From Moringa oleifera (Eukaryota > Streptophyta > Magnoliopsida > Brassicales > Moringaceae), in the NCBI GenBank assembly GCA_021397835.1, contig JAJFZO010000609.1, positions 8,000,001 through 8,064,000 of the forward strand: 64,000 nt of DNA. Reading direction: 5' to 3'. Under the pieces are notes generated by a model that was given only the letters and a program-made list of their open reading frames with translations, made no database searches and had not been told where the DNA came from. A program made the translations under genes and the position numbers. Positions 1 to 12,617 of the stretch are shown one piece after another (the first letter of the stretch is position 1; each line of letters starts with the position of its first letter).

Positions 1-226
1 TTAGTATGCACAAAACTGGCATGATCATGCCTGCGAACAAAGTTACGAATCTTGTCTGTCCGATCAAGTCCAGTCCCGTATGTTAAAAACATGATTCCCT
101 GACTTGTATACTTCAACTGAGTTTTGCTTCCAAATTATACAATATTTAGCAGTTCTAGGAGGAATGAGAAGAAGTCATACAAGCTGAGACAAAATTAGAA
201 ACATACAGTTTGGGAGTAATCACTTT

Positions 227-1684
227 TCACTTCAAGCAGGAAGGCAATAAAGGACCATGACAAACCCATGTGAGCAGAAGGTAGATGATGACCAATATGG
301 CCAATATCAATGCAACCCTGGAACATTAAAATAGAGAAAGTTTGAGAATAAACATAGCCACCCTAAACTTCAGTATATGTTGTTTTACTTAAGCCTGAGA
401 TAAGCATTAGAGAATCTTCCAGTAAATTACAGCAAAATTTGAAAAGTGATAGATGAAGCTGTAAATGGCTACAGATGCTAAATACTGTGAAATTTCTTTC
501 ACAGATTCCGTGAACTGTGTACCCTTGTTTATCATTGCAGTTGTTCTCTGATCAAAATACTCTACTTATGTGAGCTATTACACTAATTCTTTCAAAAACA
601 AGACAATTTTTTTAAAAAAAATTATTATATTGATATGAAAAATAAATAAATAAATAAATTGTTACCATTATCTTAATCTTTTTTTTTTAAAAAGGGTAGA
701 ATTTAGATGGAAGAAGAATATTTAATTAATATGTTATATTTGTTTGCACAAGTTCACTTGTGTTAATTGTTACTTACGTTAGCTTGACATTTCCCCACCA
801 CATGGCATTCTTGAACCTACGGGACTGCCTCTTGAAGCGAAGAGTGTTGCCCTGCAATGTGCTCGTTTTCTCCACCAGCAGCGCCAAGCGATCGCCTCTC
901 TGCAACACTTTTTCGATGTTGTCGATCATCACAGTCCTCACCTGAGGTCGTCACACGGAACCAGAAACCAGTGAAGCTCATCATCTTAAGATCAAATTCT
1001 GTTTTAATTAGTTTCCGCAAGAACAGAGTTAGGTACCTGACTCATTTCACCTTTCATGCGGTTCAACCTGTCTGCATTCGGGTCGTTCGAGTAATGATCC
1101 ATCTGTTGGCTCAGGACCCGAGAGAACTCATCGTTCATGGCGTAGGCAGGAGCTGAGTGAATGGCGCGGCCGTAAGTCCTGACGAATCTTTGGTGAATAT
1201 CATCAAGAAACGCGAAAGGCATTCTCCCTACAGAGTTCAATTTCGAGTATGGGTATTCATTAATCATAGTCTATGACGAGTCTTCGTTAAATCTTGTTTG
1301 GGAGGACAGAAAATTAAACGGCGGAGGGAAAAAGGATTATAGCGTGTCAATTCAAAACATGCAACAATTTTCAGTTATTAGACATTCAAATCAAAATTTG
1401 ATAAATGGGAAACAATAATCTTGACATCAATCAAGACGCAATTAAAGATGAGCAGGAAGCTTACGCCCAGAAGCATCATCGGCCATGCAAAGAACGGTGA
1501 GCCCATCTGTTCTCTTAATGTGAAAAATGTAGCGATCATGGGAGTACGAGGAATTGCTATCCATGTTTCCATGAAGGTTCTTCTCCAGTATCTGCCTCGC
1601 TACTGCATTCGCATTCGTCTGCGTAGAGCTAAACTCGGCCAACACGACATTATCCCTGGCCACCAACCCATACAATATCCCCAT
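227..1684 (-). CDS. VAMP71: VAMP71-group R-SNARE (vesicle-associated membrane protein 711/713-like), 4 exons, 221 aa
   Basis: The exons are 1684-1465, 1227-1037, 941-778 and 317-227. All introns are GT-AG and the phases fit, giving 221 residues, close to the roughly 220 of the plant family. Residues 1-110 form a longin domain, beginning MGILYGLVAR and containing DRYIFHIKRTDGLTVLCMA. Residues about 127-187 form the R-SNARE coil, with the zero-layer arginine at about R152 in KVLQRGDRL. Residues about 193-211 are a C-terminal membrane anchor, followed by the short tail HGPLLPSC. An in-frame ATG lies 8 codons upstream at 1708, but the conserved family start is the one chosen. Plant VAMP71 proteins are known to act in fusion with the vacuole and late endosome. 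The tail resembles VAMP713, but I assign only the group. The region upstream to about 2100 is pyrimidine-rich on the coding strand, as in a 5' UTR. Confidence 0.93.
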
Positions 1685-2007
1685 CTCCCTCTGTTTCCTC
1701 TGTTTCAATTTTCTTCCGGGTTTTCGCCCTCCTGGTTTCGGTAGAAAACCATAGAGGAGAGAAGGATGGTGGTTGGGGGTCGGGACGAGAAAGGCACAAT
1801 TGGATTGATCGATCGGTTTAGGGATTGGAATCGGCAGAGATTGGGATAAATTTTAGGGAAGTGTAGTGCTAAAGATAGGGAGATGAACGAGAAGAAAGAG
1901 AATTTGAAAGATGGGATAAGAATGGAGGCGGTGTCGTTTTTGAATTTTTCTTTTTTCTTTTCCATTCCGGATTTGGCGGGAAACAAAAGGTGGTCTGCCA
2001 CAAACGA

Positions 2008-2013
2008 CACGTG
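2008..2013. promoter_or_regulatory. G-box / ABRE-like CACGTG upstream of the VAMP71 gene
   Basis: CACGTG lies about 325 bp upstream of the VAMP71 start codon and is flanked to give ACACGTGG, an ABRE-type core. Such sites bind bZIP or bHLH factors in plants. That it works here is inference from position and motif only. Confidence 0.35.
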
Positions 2014-2129
2014 GACGAAGCTGGAGAATACCCACGGAGCTTCATGGGCAGAGTCAGTATGAACAGGATAAGAATGCAAAAAATGCATATGGAAAGCTGG
2101 TAGGCCTTCTGCATGCTCAACAACTAGTC

Positions 2130-4400
2130 TTGGAACCCTGCATGCATACAGTACTTTGAAGTTTCTTCAAAACTTAATCTTGTTGATAATAATTCATGAT
2201 AAGATATTATTTATTTTTATTTTATTATTTTTAATGATTATATTATTATTCTAACTAATATTTTTTAAAAGGCTGATTTATAAAATTAAAATATATTTAA
2301 ATTGCATAAAAAAGTTTAGGGTTAATTATACTAAAAAAACCTACGTTTTAATGTAATATCAAATTGAGACTTATATAAAAAATTACATCAAATTAAAACT
2401 TACGATCTCTATCAATAAAACCCATTAAATTCACTCAATTACTAGCTCATATGATAAGTGTATACTTGTAAAGTATCCAATTACATGGAAGATCCTTTCA
2501 TCACCATAAAATAAAGCAATGTAACTCATAAACAAATTTGTAAAATTTTTCTTTTCATACACCAAATGCGAGCATCGATTGTTGCTAAAATTTGAGATTA
2601 TTAAGTATTCATTCTTCAATTCCTTTTGTCTTTGAGAAAAATTAGGTTTTTAATCGATCATTATCTTGCTTCTTCTTTCACTTTCTAATACGTTTTCTCA
2701 TTAATTAGGTAAAATAGCTACAAATTCGTATCATTCAAATAATAAAAAAAAAAGAAACTTGAAGATATTCAAGATGCTCAATGCTTTTGTGAAATTAATG
2801 TGCTATTGAGGATTGCATGGATTGTTCGAAATTTTGGGAGGAGATTTTTTAGTTACCCAACATTTAACGTACTGTAGTATATTCTTGCTTTGATTTTAAA
2901 TGATTTTTGAAGAAGATTTTGTATGCTAGTTTTTAAAAGTAGTTATGATTTTACAATAAGATAGATTGAACTGCTTATACTAATTGGTTGTTTATTGTAT
3001 TGTACTAATTACTTGTAATATTGTAATAATTTGTATATATCGATTGTTTGATATTGCTAGGGATGCTAATACTTTGAGACATTATTATGCATATGTTTAT
3101 TATTATTCACTATGTATTTGGTTTGAATAAAATGAACGCATAAAAAAGAATCTTTAATTATGTAATTATATTCTTAATATTTTTAAAAGCGCATAATAAG
3201 TTTCTAAAAAATCTCTTGTTCTAGCTTTTGTATAACGGATTACACTAAATCATGCATTTTATGGTTTTGGATATTGGTTTAAGAATTGTAATGAGGTTTG
3301 ATATTGGTCGATTTTTCTTCGGGTTTTTTGTTATGTTAGATATTTAATGCAATTTAGTTTCAATTTAGTTTAGTATTTGAAATTGCTTGGTATTTAATTT
3401 AGTCTGGTTTAGTTTAGCTTAGTTTACTTACTATTGCAAGTTAATTCACAAGTTTTATGCCTTAATGTAACTGAGGAGTTGTACGTTCTTTCGTTAGCAT
3501 GATCCAAGTACTTGCACATATGCACGTCGAGTTGTTCATAATGTATTTAAGTGGATGAACAAAATTCAAGCTAAATAGGCATAGTATAAAGGCTTGTTGA
3601 TTTCATCATAGAGCTTATTTATGATCTTTGTTGTTATATCATAGTTTTCGTTGATGAAAAAATTATAGAAAGTGTGAAATGCCCCCTATAACTCATATGT
3701 TGATCAAATTTTTTTCTCAATTTTTTTATCTTTTAAATTATCAAATATTATATAATATTTAAAACTGATATGATTCAATATAATCTTTTTTTATTTTTGG
3801 GTTCATCAAATTATCAAATACAATTAAATCAAATTAATTAAAACAAAGAAAAAAATATATTAACCAAGTAAATTATAAAACATAATATGATCAAACTATT
3901 TGCTTACTCATTATCTAATATTACACAACTTAATGAACATAGTAAAATTGTCTTCATTTATTTCTTCAACAAAGTAAATTATCAAAAAACATAAAAATAT
4001 CCACTGCTTATGCAAGTTTTTCAAATTATCTAACATTAACTAACATTATCTAACAAGCAAATTATCAATATCCTCATAAGCACTGTAAATGTAACTAAGT
4101 GTTCCTACTAAGTTACTTGATAACAACTACTTGCAATTCTGCTTGATCTCTTTTTAGGTTATTTAAGTGGCTGAAAACAAAAAAAAAAAAAGAAATAAGA
4201 CAATTATAGTTAGATATAAAGAACACATTCAACTGAAATAAAATAGACTAAGATTGTAAATGATTACCTGACTATAAACAATTTCATACCTTGTGAAATC
4301 ATTAACCAACACAAGGTAAGTATCAATAGCAGGTCTCCTTCTTTTTCTAGTTAGTTGTTGTGGTATCGTGGTTGCTAGTGCAGGATTAATTGAGACAGAT
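2130..4400. other. AT-rich intergenic stretch, no gene seen
   Basis: No reading frame with recognisable protein similarity is present. The sequence holds homopolymer runs and a degenerate TTTAG/TTTAGTTTAG-type run near 3340-3425. A block near 2310-2440 looks like unclassified repeat debris. Nothing can be named with confidence. Confidence 0.5.
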
Positions 4401-4405
4401 GATAT

Positions 4406-6480
4406 CTAGGTAGAAGTTCTAGTGACTGAAGTACTAGAAGATGTACCTTTACTCTTATACACACTTCTTTTCTTGGCATTGGGGTTGATAGGTGACTTGT
4501 AGGTCCTAGAGTTATGCTCCCATTGACTATAATTAGAACATTTAATTGATTCATGTTTTAATTTACTGGAGGTATTAGCTATAACCTCATTATACTCTTT
4601 TTTTTTTTTTTTGTCTCCTTGGTGCCTGTCGAGGTTTTGAGGGTTCAAACCTAGGCAATGAGCTTTCAACCCTTTGTTGTTTACTTAGAACAGAATAAAT
4701 TAGGGGTTCATAGGATTTAAAATACATTCATGCACTATAGTATCAGTTTACATAATCCTTAGGTTGCCTTATGCTGTGTTGAATGCAACAAATAGCATGT
4801 TTTCATGGGATACCAAACAAATCCTAATGCCTACATGCACATGGCATGGATATTAGATTTATAGCATATTGTTTCCCTCACAATATACTTTTTACAACCT
4901 TTTTCCACTTTAAGTTACCTTATAATTTGTTACATCTAACTTATTTGACTCTGATTTTTATTGGATCCTCGGAGTGATCCTAACCTTATATCTCTTTATG
5001 TTATCCCTCTTAACTCGAAATCTCTATACAAGTTTTTCTCTAATTATTTTTACCATTATCATTATTGGTTTGTCCCTTGTATCTAAAATATATGCATTAA
5101 AACTTTTTGTCAAACTATTAATAATTAAATCACACTTGTAATTATCAGAAAATGTATATCCAGTCCACAAGCACCTATCTGCCCTCATTAAATAGTTGTA
5201 CGCATCTATTGACCTCTCTTTAATGACAACCATCTCATCTTTGAACTCTACATATGAATAAGCAGATGTAACAACCTACAGTTTCTACTTTCAATCTTTC
5301 TTTAATCTATGATCTTTAAAGTTGGCATGCAAATGTCAAACACATTCTGTGTTTTGCATTTGGCAAAATAGTATTAATAGCCTTCACCAAACCCTATCAG
5401 TGCATAAACCCAACAAGAAATCATGTCAATAATAAAGTATAAATCAAAAGAAAAATAAAATAAGAATGTAGTGGTTATCGTTTATCTGTTACTAATAAAT
5501 GTCCATCCATGCCTTTTCACATGTATCAATATCTCTTACTAAATCTTCTAAAAATCAAATCCAAAATTTTTTATTTTCACTCTCAACAACAACAAAAGAT
5601 ACTAGATAAAAATTATTGTTTGCATCACTGGCCACAACACTCAATAATTGACCATCATAAGGTCCTTTCAAGAAATAGTTATCCAATTCAATAAAAGGTC
5701 TGACTTCATCTAAAAAATATTTTCTCACTCCACTTAATCCTATATACATCCTTCGAAATCTAGGCTTAAGGGGCAATGTGGTTTTTAGAAAAATAAAAGT
5801 TCCCCTATTATGTTGTTTCAAAGCTTCACAATAATCCTAAAGATTTATGTGTTGATTCTTAGCATCACTATTTATCATCTGTAGGCCTTATGATTTAGCT
5901 CTGTATGTAGTAGCCTTACTAATGTTCACATGATACTCTCTTCTCACTTCTCCCATTATAAGTTTTACTTGATAGTTATTATTATTTCTAACCCTATCCA
6001 CAAATTATTTACTCAACTAATCAAAAATGACTTGTTTGTTTTTGTAAGCTCCACCATAACTATGATTTGCAGAATATATCTTTACTTGAAATATATCTTT
6101 TTCATCCGATTTAGTAGCATATAGTCTTCATTTATATTTTTTCTCATAGTAAACAATGACTCTGTTTATTGTGTTATGAAAAAACTTAATGTTCCTTTTA
6201 GCCTTCTGACTAAAACTATCTAACTCCCTCATTTAAAACCTATTTAGTGGGAAATAATATTCTTATCTTGAAGGTAGAGTGGTCCATATGCCTATTGGGG
6301 TCAAAATGATCAAACTTTCAACCCCAAACTTCACCTTAATGAATATAGATATCATCACTAGCAGCTTCTTCATCGCTAGGAAACTTAGCCCCCTCTCCAC
6401 TAGCAAAAACTTTACACTCAACATTATTCTTCACTTCATGATCTATCCTAACCTCTATGAAATCATCATCTGATGACTCA
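4406..6480 (-). mobile_element. Decayed Mutator-like element (MULE) with broken MuDR-type transposase
   Basis: Reading the minus strand from high to low coordinates gives pieces of a plant MULE transposase in order. Near 6330-6200 is a decayed N-terminal piece (MDHSTFKIRILFPTK). At 5821-5555 is the catalytic-core segment, including FRRMYIGLSG, RPFIELDNYFLKGPYDGQLL and VVVESENKKFW. At 5233-5024 is the C-terminal part, with SDNYKCDLIINSLTKSFNAYIL. At 4669-4406 is a basic tail with a zinc-knuckle relic. Stops and frameshifts separate these blocks, so no transposase can be made. In the knuckle, two positions expected to be cysteine read as tyrosine (CSNYSQWEHNSRTY). Terminal inverted repeats were not located, so the true ends are uncertain and the element may extend to about 7.0 kb. 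Confidence 0.8.
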
Positions 6481-6499
6481 TCCTCAAGTTGCTCTATCA

Positions 6500-8255
6500 C
6501 ATTACCCATTTAGATACATCATCACCATTTAAATCATCTATATTATCATCATTATCCACATGCATCTCATTATCCAAATACTTATCTACATTGTTGGAGC
6601 CTATTAAACTTTTGTCATTAGTGCAGTCCACATGAGCATTGTTTGACACAACATAAAGATGTATGAGTTATTTGTTTACCTTTTTATATTGATCTAACAT
6701 GTCTAATGCATCTTTATCAAAATACAATAATGCAACACCTTCACTCACAGTATTATTAGTTGATAAATAATAGATGCTGTCACCATCTATGTAGTCATAA
6801 CCCTTACGTAAGCTTATTAAGTTAAAATAACACACATAATCTAAACCATAGGCTCAGAAGGGCATTCTTTGCCATTGATACACTCTTTAGGTTCCTCTTT
6901 CGTGAATTTATCATAAAACACCTTAAAATTTGTATAATTCATCACTGAAAAAGAACAACATAAACAAATATTAAAATAACAGTGCATCACTACTTAATCT
7001 CATAAAAAAATCAATTTAGGCATTTAATAATGTAAGCACTGTTTAATTAAAAAATTTTACAATTTTCCAATTAACTTAAAGAATTCCACAAATGATATTA
7101 CAAAATGATGTCACAATCAATTTTACAATCAAAGGGTGGAGGTTACCTAAATAAGTGAGTTTCTTTTCTTTCTTCCTTTTTGTCTTCCTTCTTCCTTTGG
7201 TAATTCTCTCTTTTCTTCCTATTTCTTATCCTTTGATATCTTCTTTCAAACTCTCTTCTTTTCTCTGCATTTCTGTCTCTCCTCCTCTCCCCAAATGGGC
7301 AGTGGTTAAGGGATTGATATCCTATCTATCAAGCAATTTATTGGTAAATGGGAAGGAAAGTGGGTCTGTCAAGACGATTGGTAAAGCCAGTCAGTTGCAA
7401 AGCACCTATTTTATTGCTTTTTTTATTCTTTTCCATTTTTTCAGTTGTCTATAACAATTGCAAGTATTAATTTTTAAAAAATATATATATAAAAATAGAT
7501 TTGCTTATAAACATGATTTAATACTATTATCTTGCATTAGAAATGGATGTTAAATCCATTTTTTTTTAAAATGATAAATTCAAAAAAAAATAATTTGATG
7601 AGAATGCAAATAAAGATTATACATAATATGCTAAAGATTAATTTTTTTATAGATAATTATTTTATTATAATAGTGGATATTGCTGTTACTACTTTACAAA
7701 GTAGATTTGAACAATTGCAAGCATATGATATTATTTTCGATTTTGATTTAAATAAGTTAAATTTTTAAATAATAATAAATTAAAAAAAGATTGTATCAAT
7801 CTATAAAATATTTTAAAACATAGGAACTCTTTAGATATTAATTCAAATGATTTATTTTCTAAATTGAAAGTGTTACAAAGTCACTTTACTAATAGAAAAA
7901 ATTTAAAATTTAAAATTTTATAAAAATTTTAGGTTGTTATCTTAATATCTCAATTACTTATAAGATATTGTTGATTGTACTTATAATTGTAACTTCTATT
8001 GAAAATTAATATTTTAAATTAAAATTATTAAAAAATTATTTACCATCTAATATGTTACAAAAAATATTAAATAAACCAATAAATTTATATATTAAAAAAT
8101 ATTAAAAAAATTAATTATAAAATATTATTAATAAATTTACTTATCAAAATATTAAAAAAATTATTTTAAATATTTTTTGTCAATATATAATTTATTTTAT
8201 TTTAGGTTTAAATTTCTTCTCTTTTTTTGCCTTGAATTTCAAAATATCAAAACTG

Positions 8256-8260
<5 letters not shown>
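6500..8260. other. AT-rich stretch, probable MULE flank, no gene seen
   Basis: The part from 6500 to about 7140 may be the decayed N-terminal or 5' part of the neighbouring MULE. A strong pyrimidine-rich run follows at 7155-7280; read on the minus strand it is purine-rich, as in a 5' UTR. A 99-aa open frame on the plus strand here is mostly Phe, Leu and Ser from this run and does not look coding. From 7460 to 8260 the sequence is very AT-rich and without features. Confidence 0.4.

Positions 8261-8292
<32 letters not shown>
8261..8292. repeat. (AT)16 microsatellite
   Basis: An uninterrupted AT dinucleotide run of 32 bp. Confidence 0.95.
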
Positions 8293-8295
<3 letters not shown>

Positions 8296-8299
8296 GTCT

Positions 8300-8740
8300 T
8301 ATAACAGTTGCATGTGATTTTCTTTAAAAAAGAAGGTCTTAGATTTTTGCTTGCATTATATGTTCTTAGTAGAAGCATTTTCCTACAGTGGTGTGACATA
8401 GACAGCAGATCCTGTGGTTCTCTAGACCAAGAAATGAAAACCTCAAAAAAGACCATATGGATTTGCTTCATCAGTGAAAATTGATTGAGAGCCACCAGAT
8501 AATGAGCCAGCTGGTTAATCTGTGTATCATTCAGGGCCAGTTGCTGTGGGGGCAAGCCTGAGCCACAGGATCTGAAAGACATCAAATGCTACTGTATGGA
8601 AGCACCACACCAGACAGAAGCCAATTAATAGCTTCCATGTCTTGTTCCCCAAATACAATTCATCTGTGGGCAAGAAACTGTGCGGTGTAGATTTCACTGT
8701 TTGCTTCCTCCCATACGGCTGCATTGATTTTCTTGATGCC
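8300..8740. other. Unidentified segment more GC-rich than its surroundings
   Basis: This block of about 440 bp has visibly higher GC than the AT-rich DNA on both sides. It carries overlapping minus-strand open frames of 65 and 97 codons, but neither shows a family I recognise. It could be a gene fragment, a transposon piece or an exon of an unrecognised transcript. No function is proposed. Confidence 0.3.
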
Positions 8741-8759
8741 GAAAAGGTTTAGGGTTTAA

Positions 8760-11700
8760 GTATCAGTAATTATAGTATCCAATTCAAAATATTAGTTTAT
8801 GTTTCTTTTTTTTAGAAAAATATTCATTTTAATTAGATGTACACAAAAATACGAAGAAAATGATGAGAAGGAGAACAAAAATAAGAATGAATATTCATGA
8901 ACTATAATGTGAAAGCTTTTTATTTTTAGTTTTTTTAACAATATAAAACTTACATATAACACAACTTCATCAAAATCAAAAATAGAAAGCAGGATAAGAG
9001 TGGAGAAGATATGTAAGGCAAGTAGGCCAAAAGATATTTTGATAATTGAAAAGGAATAGACACTGGAAGCCTCAATTTCCAAAATAAAGTTGCCTCTCAC
9101 CTAACGTTGATCTTGTCATAATTAATAAAATGCTAATAAAAAAATAATAAATTATATTTTCTTTTTTCTTTTTAATTTTCCCATGCAAGATGGTTGAGAT
9201 TAACTTCAAAATCCCATATTGTGCACAAAGAAATTCGAGTTCTGGGTATTGAATGAATGAACTGAATTTCTTACCTTTGGCACTAATGATTTTACAAAAC
9301 TAACTATATTTCTTTTCTCTAGAGTACTTATTCTCAGAAAATGAAAAAGGAAAAAACGTGGAGTTAATGAAAGCATGAGTACACATAAGAGCTGGTGATC
9401 GATGCGTTAGGGTAACTATGCATACACATGGTTTGTGTATAATATAACAGTAGAAAAGCATTTGGAAGGACAGGATATGATGCTGCAACAACAACAGCCA
9501 GTTGTTAACAATGTTGTCTCCAGCACCAAGTGGGTGGTAACTTCACTGTAGAGTATTCCATAAGAGCAAGAAAAAAGAAAAATATATATATTTATCAGAG
9601 AGAGTTGCAGAGAGAGAGAGAGAGAGAGAGATTGAGAGGAGCCGACCAATCACATCAGAGAGAGGGAAAGCAGAATCACGGACTGCACAAGAAACCAAAT
9701 CAATCCAGCTTCTCAGAGATAGCTCTCTAGAACACCATGCTTTCACGGACGCCCCACACATGCCATCTTCCACTCACCATGACACACACACACCTCTTTC
9801 TCTCTTCTCTCTCTCTTCACATCACCATTTCACATGCTTGCTTCGCTGTCCTGTTTCCTTGTCATTCATATCTCCTCTATAATTCTTGATAGATTCTATG
9901 ATCAATGATGACCCAAATAAGAATTTAAAAGAAAAAAAAAACCATTTTCAATCAAAAAGTATCAAGTAGTACTTCATTTTGACTCGACCATGATGTGGGA
10001 AATGCTAGAAAAATTATTAATCTTTGGTATGTTCAAGTTCCTTTCCATTGATTAGCCTTCATTTGATAAGGCAAAAAGAAACCTTAATATGGGTTAACCT
10101 GCTTATTCTTCCTCATGGTACGAAATTAAACAAGTTTTTAGAATTTCAAGTTGATTCTACTTGATCAAATGATGTTACTCATTAAGGTTGAAGGTTTGAA
10201 ATTTAGGTTTTTACTGATACTTCTCAAAAACCAAAGTAGATGGAAGAACGGCAAATTTTGCAAGAATGTAAAAGTTTGTATCAAGAAAGATTAAGCACAT
10301 TATTAAACTGTTTGGTAATTGAACCTAACAAAAGGCACGTGACCATGCTGAACCTTTTCTCATTTTGGCAGTGCAATCTAGGTAGGCATTGTACAAGCTT
10401 ATAGCTTCATTACCTTTACTGATGATTATAAGATTCTTGTATAAATCTGAACCATGGACATATGATCAAACAGGTGAGGACATCCCTGTGTAGCTTTTTC
10501 AATTGATCCGTCTACTTTCACGTGGCCCATTGCTACAAAGATGATCGATGAAGCGGAGAAGATCTTCCTCCAGCCACTTCTGCTTCAAGCCTTATCTGCA
10601 GCAGCTTGGTGCTGTATAGTTGTGAAATTTTGGCTGTGGTAGATGCAAACTGGCATGTAGCTTCCACCTTGCATGTATGTGTGTGAGCAAAAGTGCTCAG
10701 TGGCCCCTAAATTTGCAACTAGGAGATTTTATTCAAGAAAGGATAAGCATATGATTTTGATGGAAAGTTTGATTTTTCTCACAAATTTCTCCATACATTA
10801 ATTAGTAGATTGATTAGGCCAAAAGCGTGATTAATCTTCGCGTGTATGGATGTTAATAAGTTTAATTATTGAATATGTGAGTTACCCATGTTAATATATA
10901 TGCATTACTTTGTCGATAATCATCTACTTTAGGCACTATTAGTGATATGATATGTCCCCTAGCTGGAAAAATTTATGTATGAAATGATGTAGTTAGTCCA
11001 GTACTACCCAGCACCTTTTAAGTACTCTTTGTGCCAAGGTAGACTTATCATACAAAGCTAACCTCCTATTAAAAGAAATAAACCTATAAGATAAAACAAA
11101 GCTAACTGTATAATTAGTGCTTCTCTTAGTTAAGTAAGACAATGTGTCTTAGAGCAATAACATAATATTAATGGGAATCGATACATCAGATTCTGCTATA
11201 TGTTGCAGGTGATCAACTGAAGCAAGATCAGATATTCCTACTGTGCGCAGGTTCAGGAGTGACGAATATTATAAGACACAAATGGCAATTATTATATATT
11301 AAGCAAAATTCTTATATATTGGGCGTATCCAGAAATGGGTATAACTATAGAAACTAATTAAGCACTAATTATATTAAAATTTCTTTAAATTTGGACTAAG
11401 GGGATCCTGAATTTTTTCTGTATTTCATTGAAATGTGTACAAGGTACTGCATAAATTAATTGAGACCTTAGAAATATGGAAAAATATATGACAAGAATTT
11501 CCCCAACAATTTCAGGAGCTGCCCATATGGTTAAAAGGAGAAAATGTTGATATGGGTCTCTAGCTACTAAATTTCTAGATCATAGATAGGTCCCTCATCT
11601 GAGAATGACATCGACCTTAGTCTCTCTTCTAGGGGTTTTAACTGAGTAGAATTAAGCTGTCTTCTGAGTCAGCTGGTGTAAAAGAGAAGCAAAAGTAATT

Positions 11701-11830
11701 TCAGTGAAGATATCAGAAAAAAAGTAATAAGAGATGGTAGAAGAAAATAACAATTTCATAAAGATTCATGTAAATATGTGGTAGTTGCCAACTTGCAAAG
11801 TTCGGCAGCTGCCTTTTGAGCCTTGCACAT
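8760..11830. other. Intergenic region upstream of the proline-rich protein gene
   Basis: No coding gene was recognised. There is a GA microsatellite at 9609-9631 and pyrimidine-rich sequence at 9770-9870. A less AT-rich block at about 10480-10700 contains a CACGTG (about 10519). I looked for common plant miRNA sequences (156, 164, 167, 171, 172, 319, 390, 396 and others) by eye and found none. Confidence 0.4.
9609..9631. repeat. (GA)n microsatellite
   Basis: GA dinucleotide run of about 23 bp in a purine-rich stretch. Confidence 0.95.
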
Positions 11831-11833
11831 GTT

Positions 11834-11891
11834 CACGTGATCTGCTTCTAGGGTCTTTTGTTTTCTTCCTCTCCTTACTATTCCTATATAA
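11834..11891 (+). promoter_or_regulatory. Core promoter of the HyPRP gene: G-box and TATA box
   Basis: A CACGTG G-box lies at 11834-11839 and TATATAA at 11885-11891. The start codon at 11963 is 72 bp beyond the TATA box, which leaves a short pyrimidine-rich 5' UTR of roughly 40-50 nt (CT repeats at about 11912-11940), typical of highly expressed plant genes. The G-box suggests bZIP or bHLH control; that is inference. Confidence 0.6.
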
Positions 11892-11962
11892 CGCCTCTCT
11901 CTTCTGCATATCTCTGTCTCTCTCTCTTTCTCTCTTTCTTAGGAAGAAGAAGAAGAAGAAAC

Positions 11963-12610
11963 ATGGAATCCTCTAAGGTTCCAGCTCTCCTCCTCATCTG
12001 TATGTTGTTCATGTCCTCAGCTGCTCCCATTCTTGGCTGTGGCTCCTGTGGGAAGCCACCACCGAAACACAAGAAACCTAAGCAAAGGCCTCCTTCTTCA
12101 GGACCTGTTCCTATCCCTCCTGTCACTAATCCACCTGGTCTCATCCCTCCCATTGTTAAACCTCCGATCACCATCAAGCCCCCGACTAACATTCTCCCTC
12201 CGATCATACCACCCGTCCTTCCTCCGGTTACCGTCCCTCCCATTGTGAAACCACCGGGTATCCTCCCTCCAGTGATTAACCCGCCAGTGACTAACCCACC
12301 AAAGGGACCAAAGGGCAAGCCCTGCCCGTCACCACCAGCACCCACAAAGGACACATGCCCCATTGACACACTGAAATTGGGTGCTTGTGTGGATCTCCTT
12401 GGTGGGTTGGTGCACATTGGTCTGGGTGACCCAGTTGTGAACCAGTGTTGCCCAATTCTCCAAGGACTCGTGGAGCTTGAAGCTGCTGTTTGCCTGTGCA
12501 CTACTCTTAAGCTTAAGGTTCTCAACCTTAACATCTACGTGCCACTTGCTCTTCAACTCCTTGTCACTTGTGGCAAGACACCCCCTCCTGGTTTCACCTG
12601 CTCGCTTTAA
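11963..12610 (+). CDS. Hybrid proline-rich protein (HyPRP) with 8-cysteine domain, 215 aa
   Basis: The start is MESSKVPALL at 11963. An open frame continues upstream to 11858, but it crosses the TATA box and CT-rich leader, so the later ATG is chosen. Residues 1-25 form a signal peptide (hydrophobic core ALLLICMLFMSSAAPILG). Residues about 31-128 are proline-rich and basic, with repeated PPIVKPP, PPVTNPP and ILPP units. Residues 132-213 are an 8-cysteine module of the hydrophobic-seed-protein/LTP-like type: C132, C142, C162-C163, C177-x-C179, C203, C213. This arrangement is typical of plant HyPRPs, secreted proteins that sit in the cell wall or between wall and plasma membrane; the closest types are the 36.4-kDa proline-rich protein and CWLP groups. 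The coding sequence has no intron. Exact function is unknown. Confidence 0.93.
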   Translation: MESSKVPALLLICMLFMSSAAPILGCGSCGKPPPKHKKPKQRPPSSGPVPIPPVTNPPGLIPPIVKPPITIKPPTNILPPIIPPVLPPVTVPPIVKPPGILPPVINPPVTNPPKGPKGKPCPSPPAPTKDTCPIDTLKLGACVDLLGGLVHIGLGDPVVNQCCPILQGLVELEAAVCLCTTLKLKVLNLNIYVPLALQLLVTCGKTPPPGFTCSL

Positions 12611-12617
12611 ATCCCAA

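Noticed and set aside
1705..2088. 127-codon minus-strand open frame upstream of VAMP71
   Set aside because: It lies in the pyrimidine-rich leader and promoter, is dominated by Ser, Phe and Leu from CT runs, and resembles no protein family.
7155..7454. 99-codon plus-strand open frame with apparent membrane segments
   Set aside because: The hydrophobicity comes from a TTC/CTT-rich run; read the other way it is a purine-rich leader-like sequence next to a MULE.
9400..10700. Possible microRNA or non-coding RNA gene in the purine-rich and CACGTG-containing region
   Set aside because: No known miRNA sequence and no long foldback could be found by eye. It is left as unannotated intergenic DNA.
11884..12534. 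216-codon minus-strand open frame opposite the proline-rich protein
   Set aside because: It is the shadow of the plus-strand proline codons, giving a glycine-rich product. The plus frame has the signal peptide and 8-cysteine domain.
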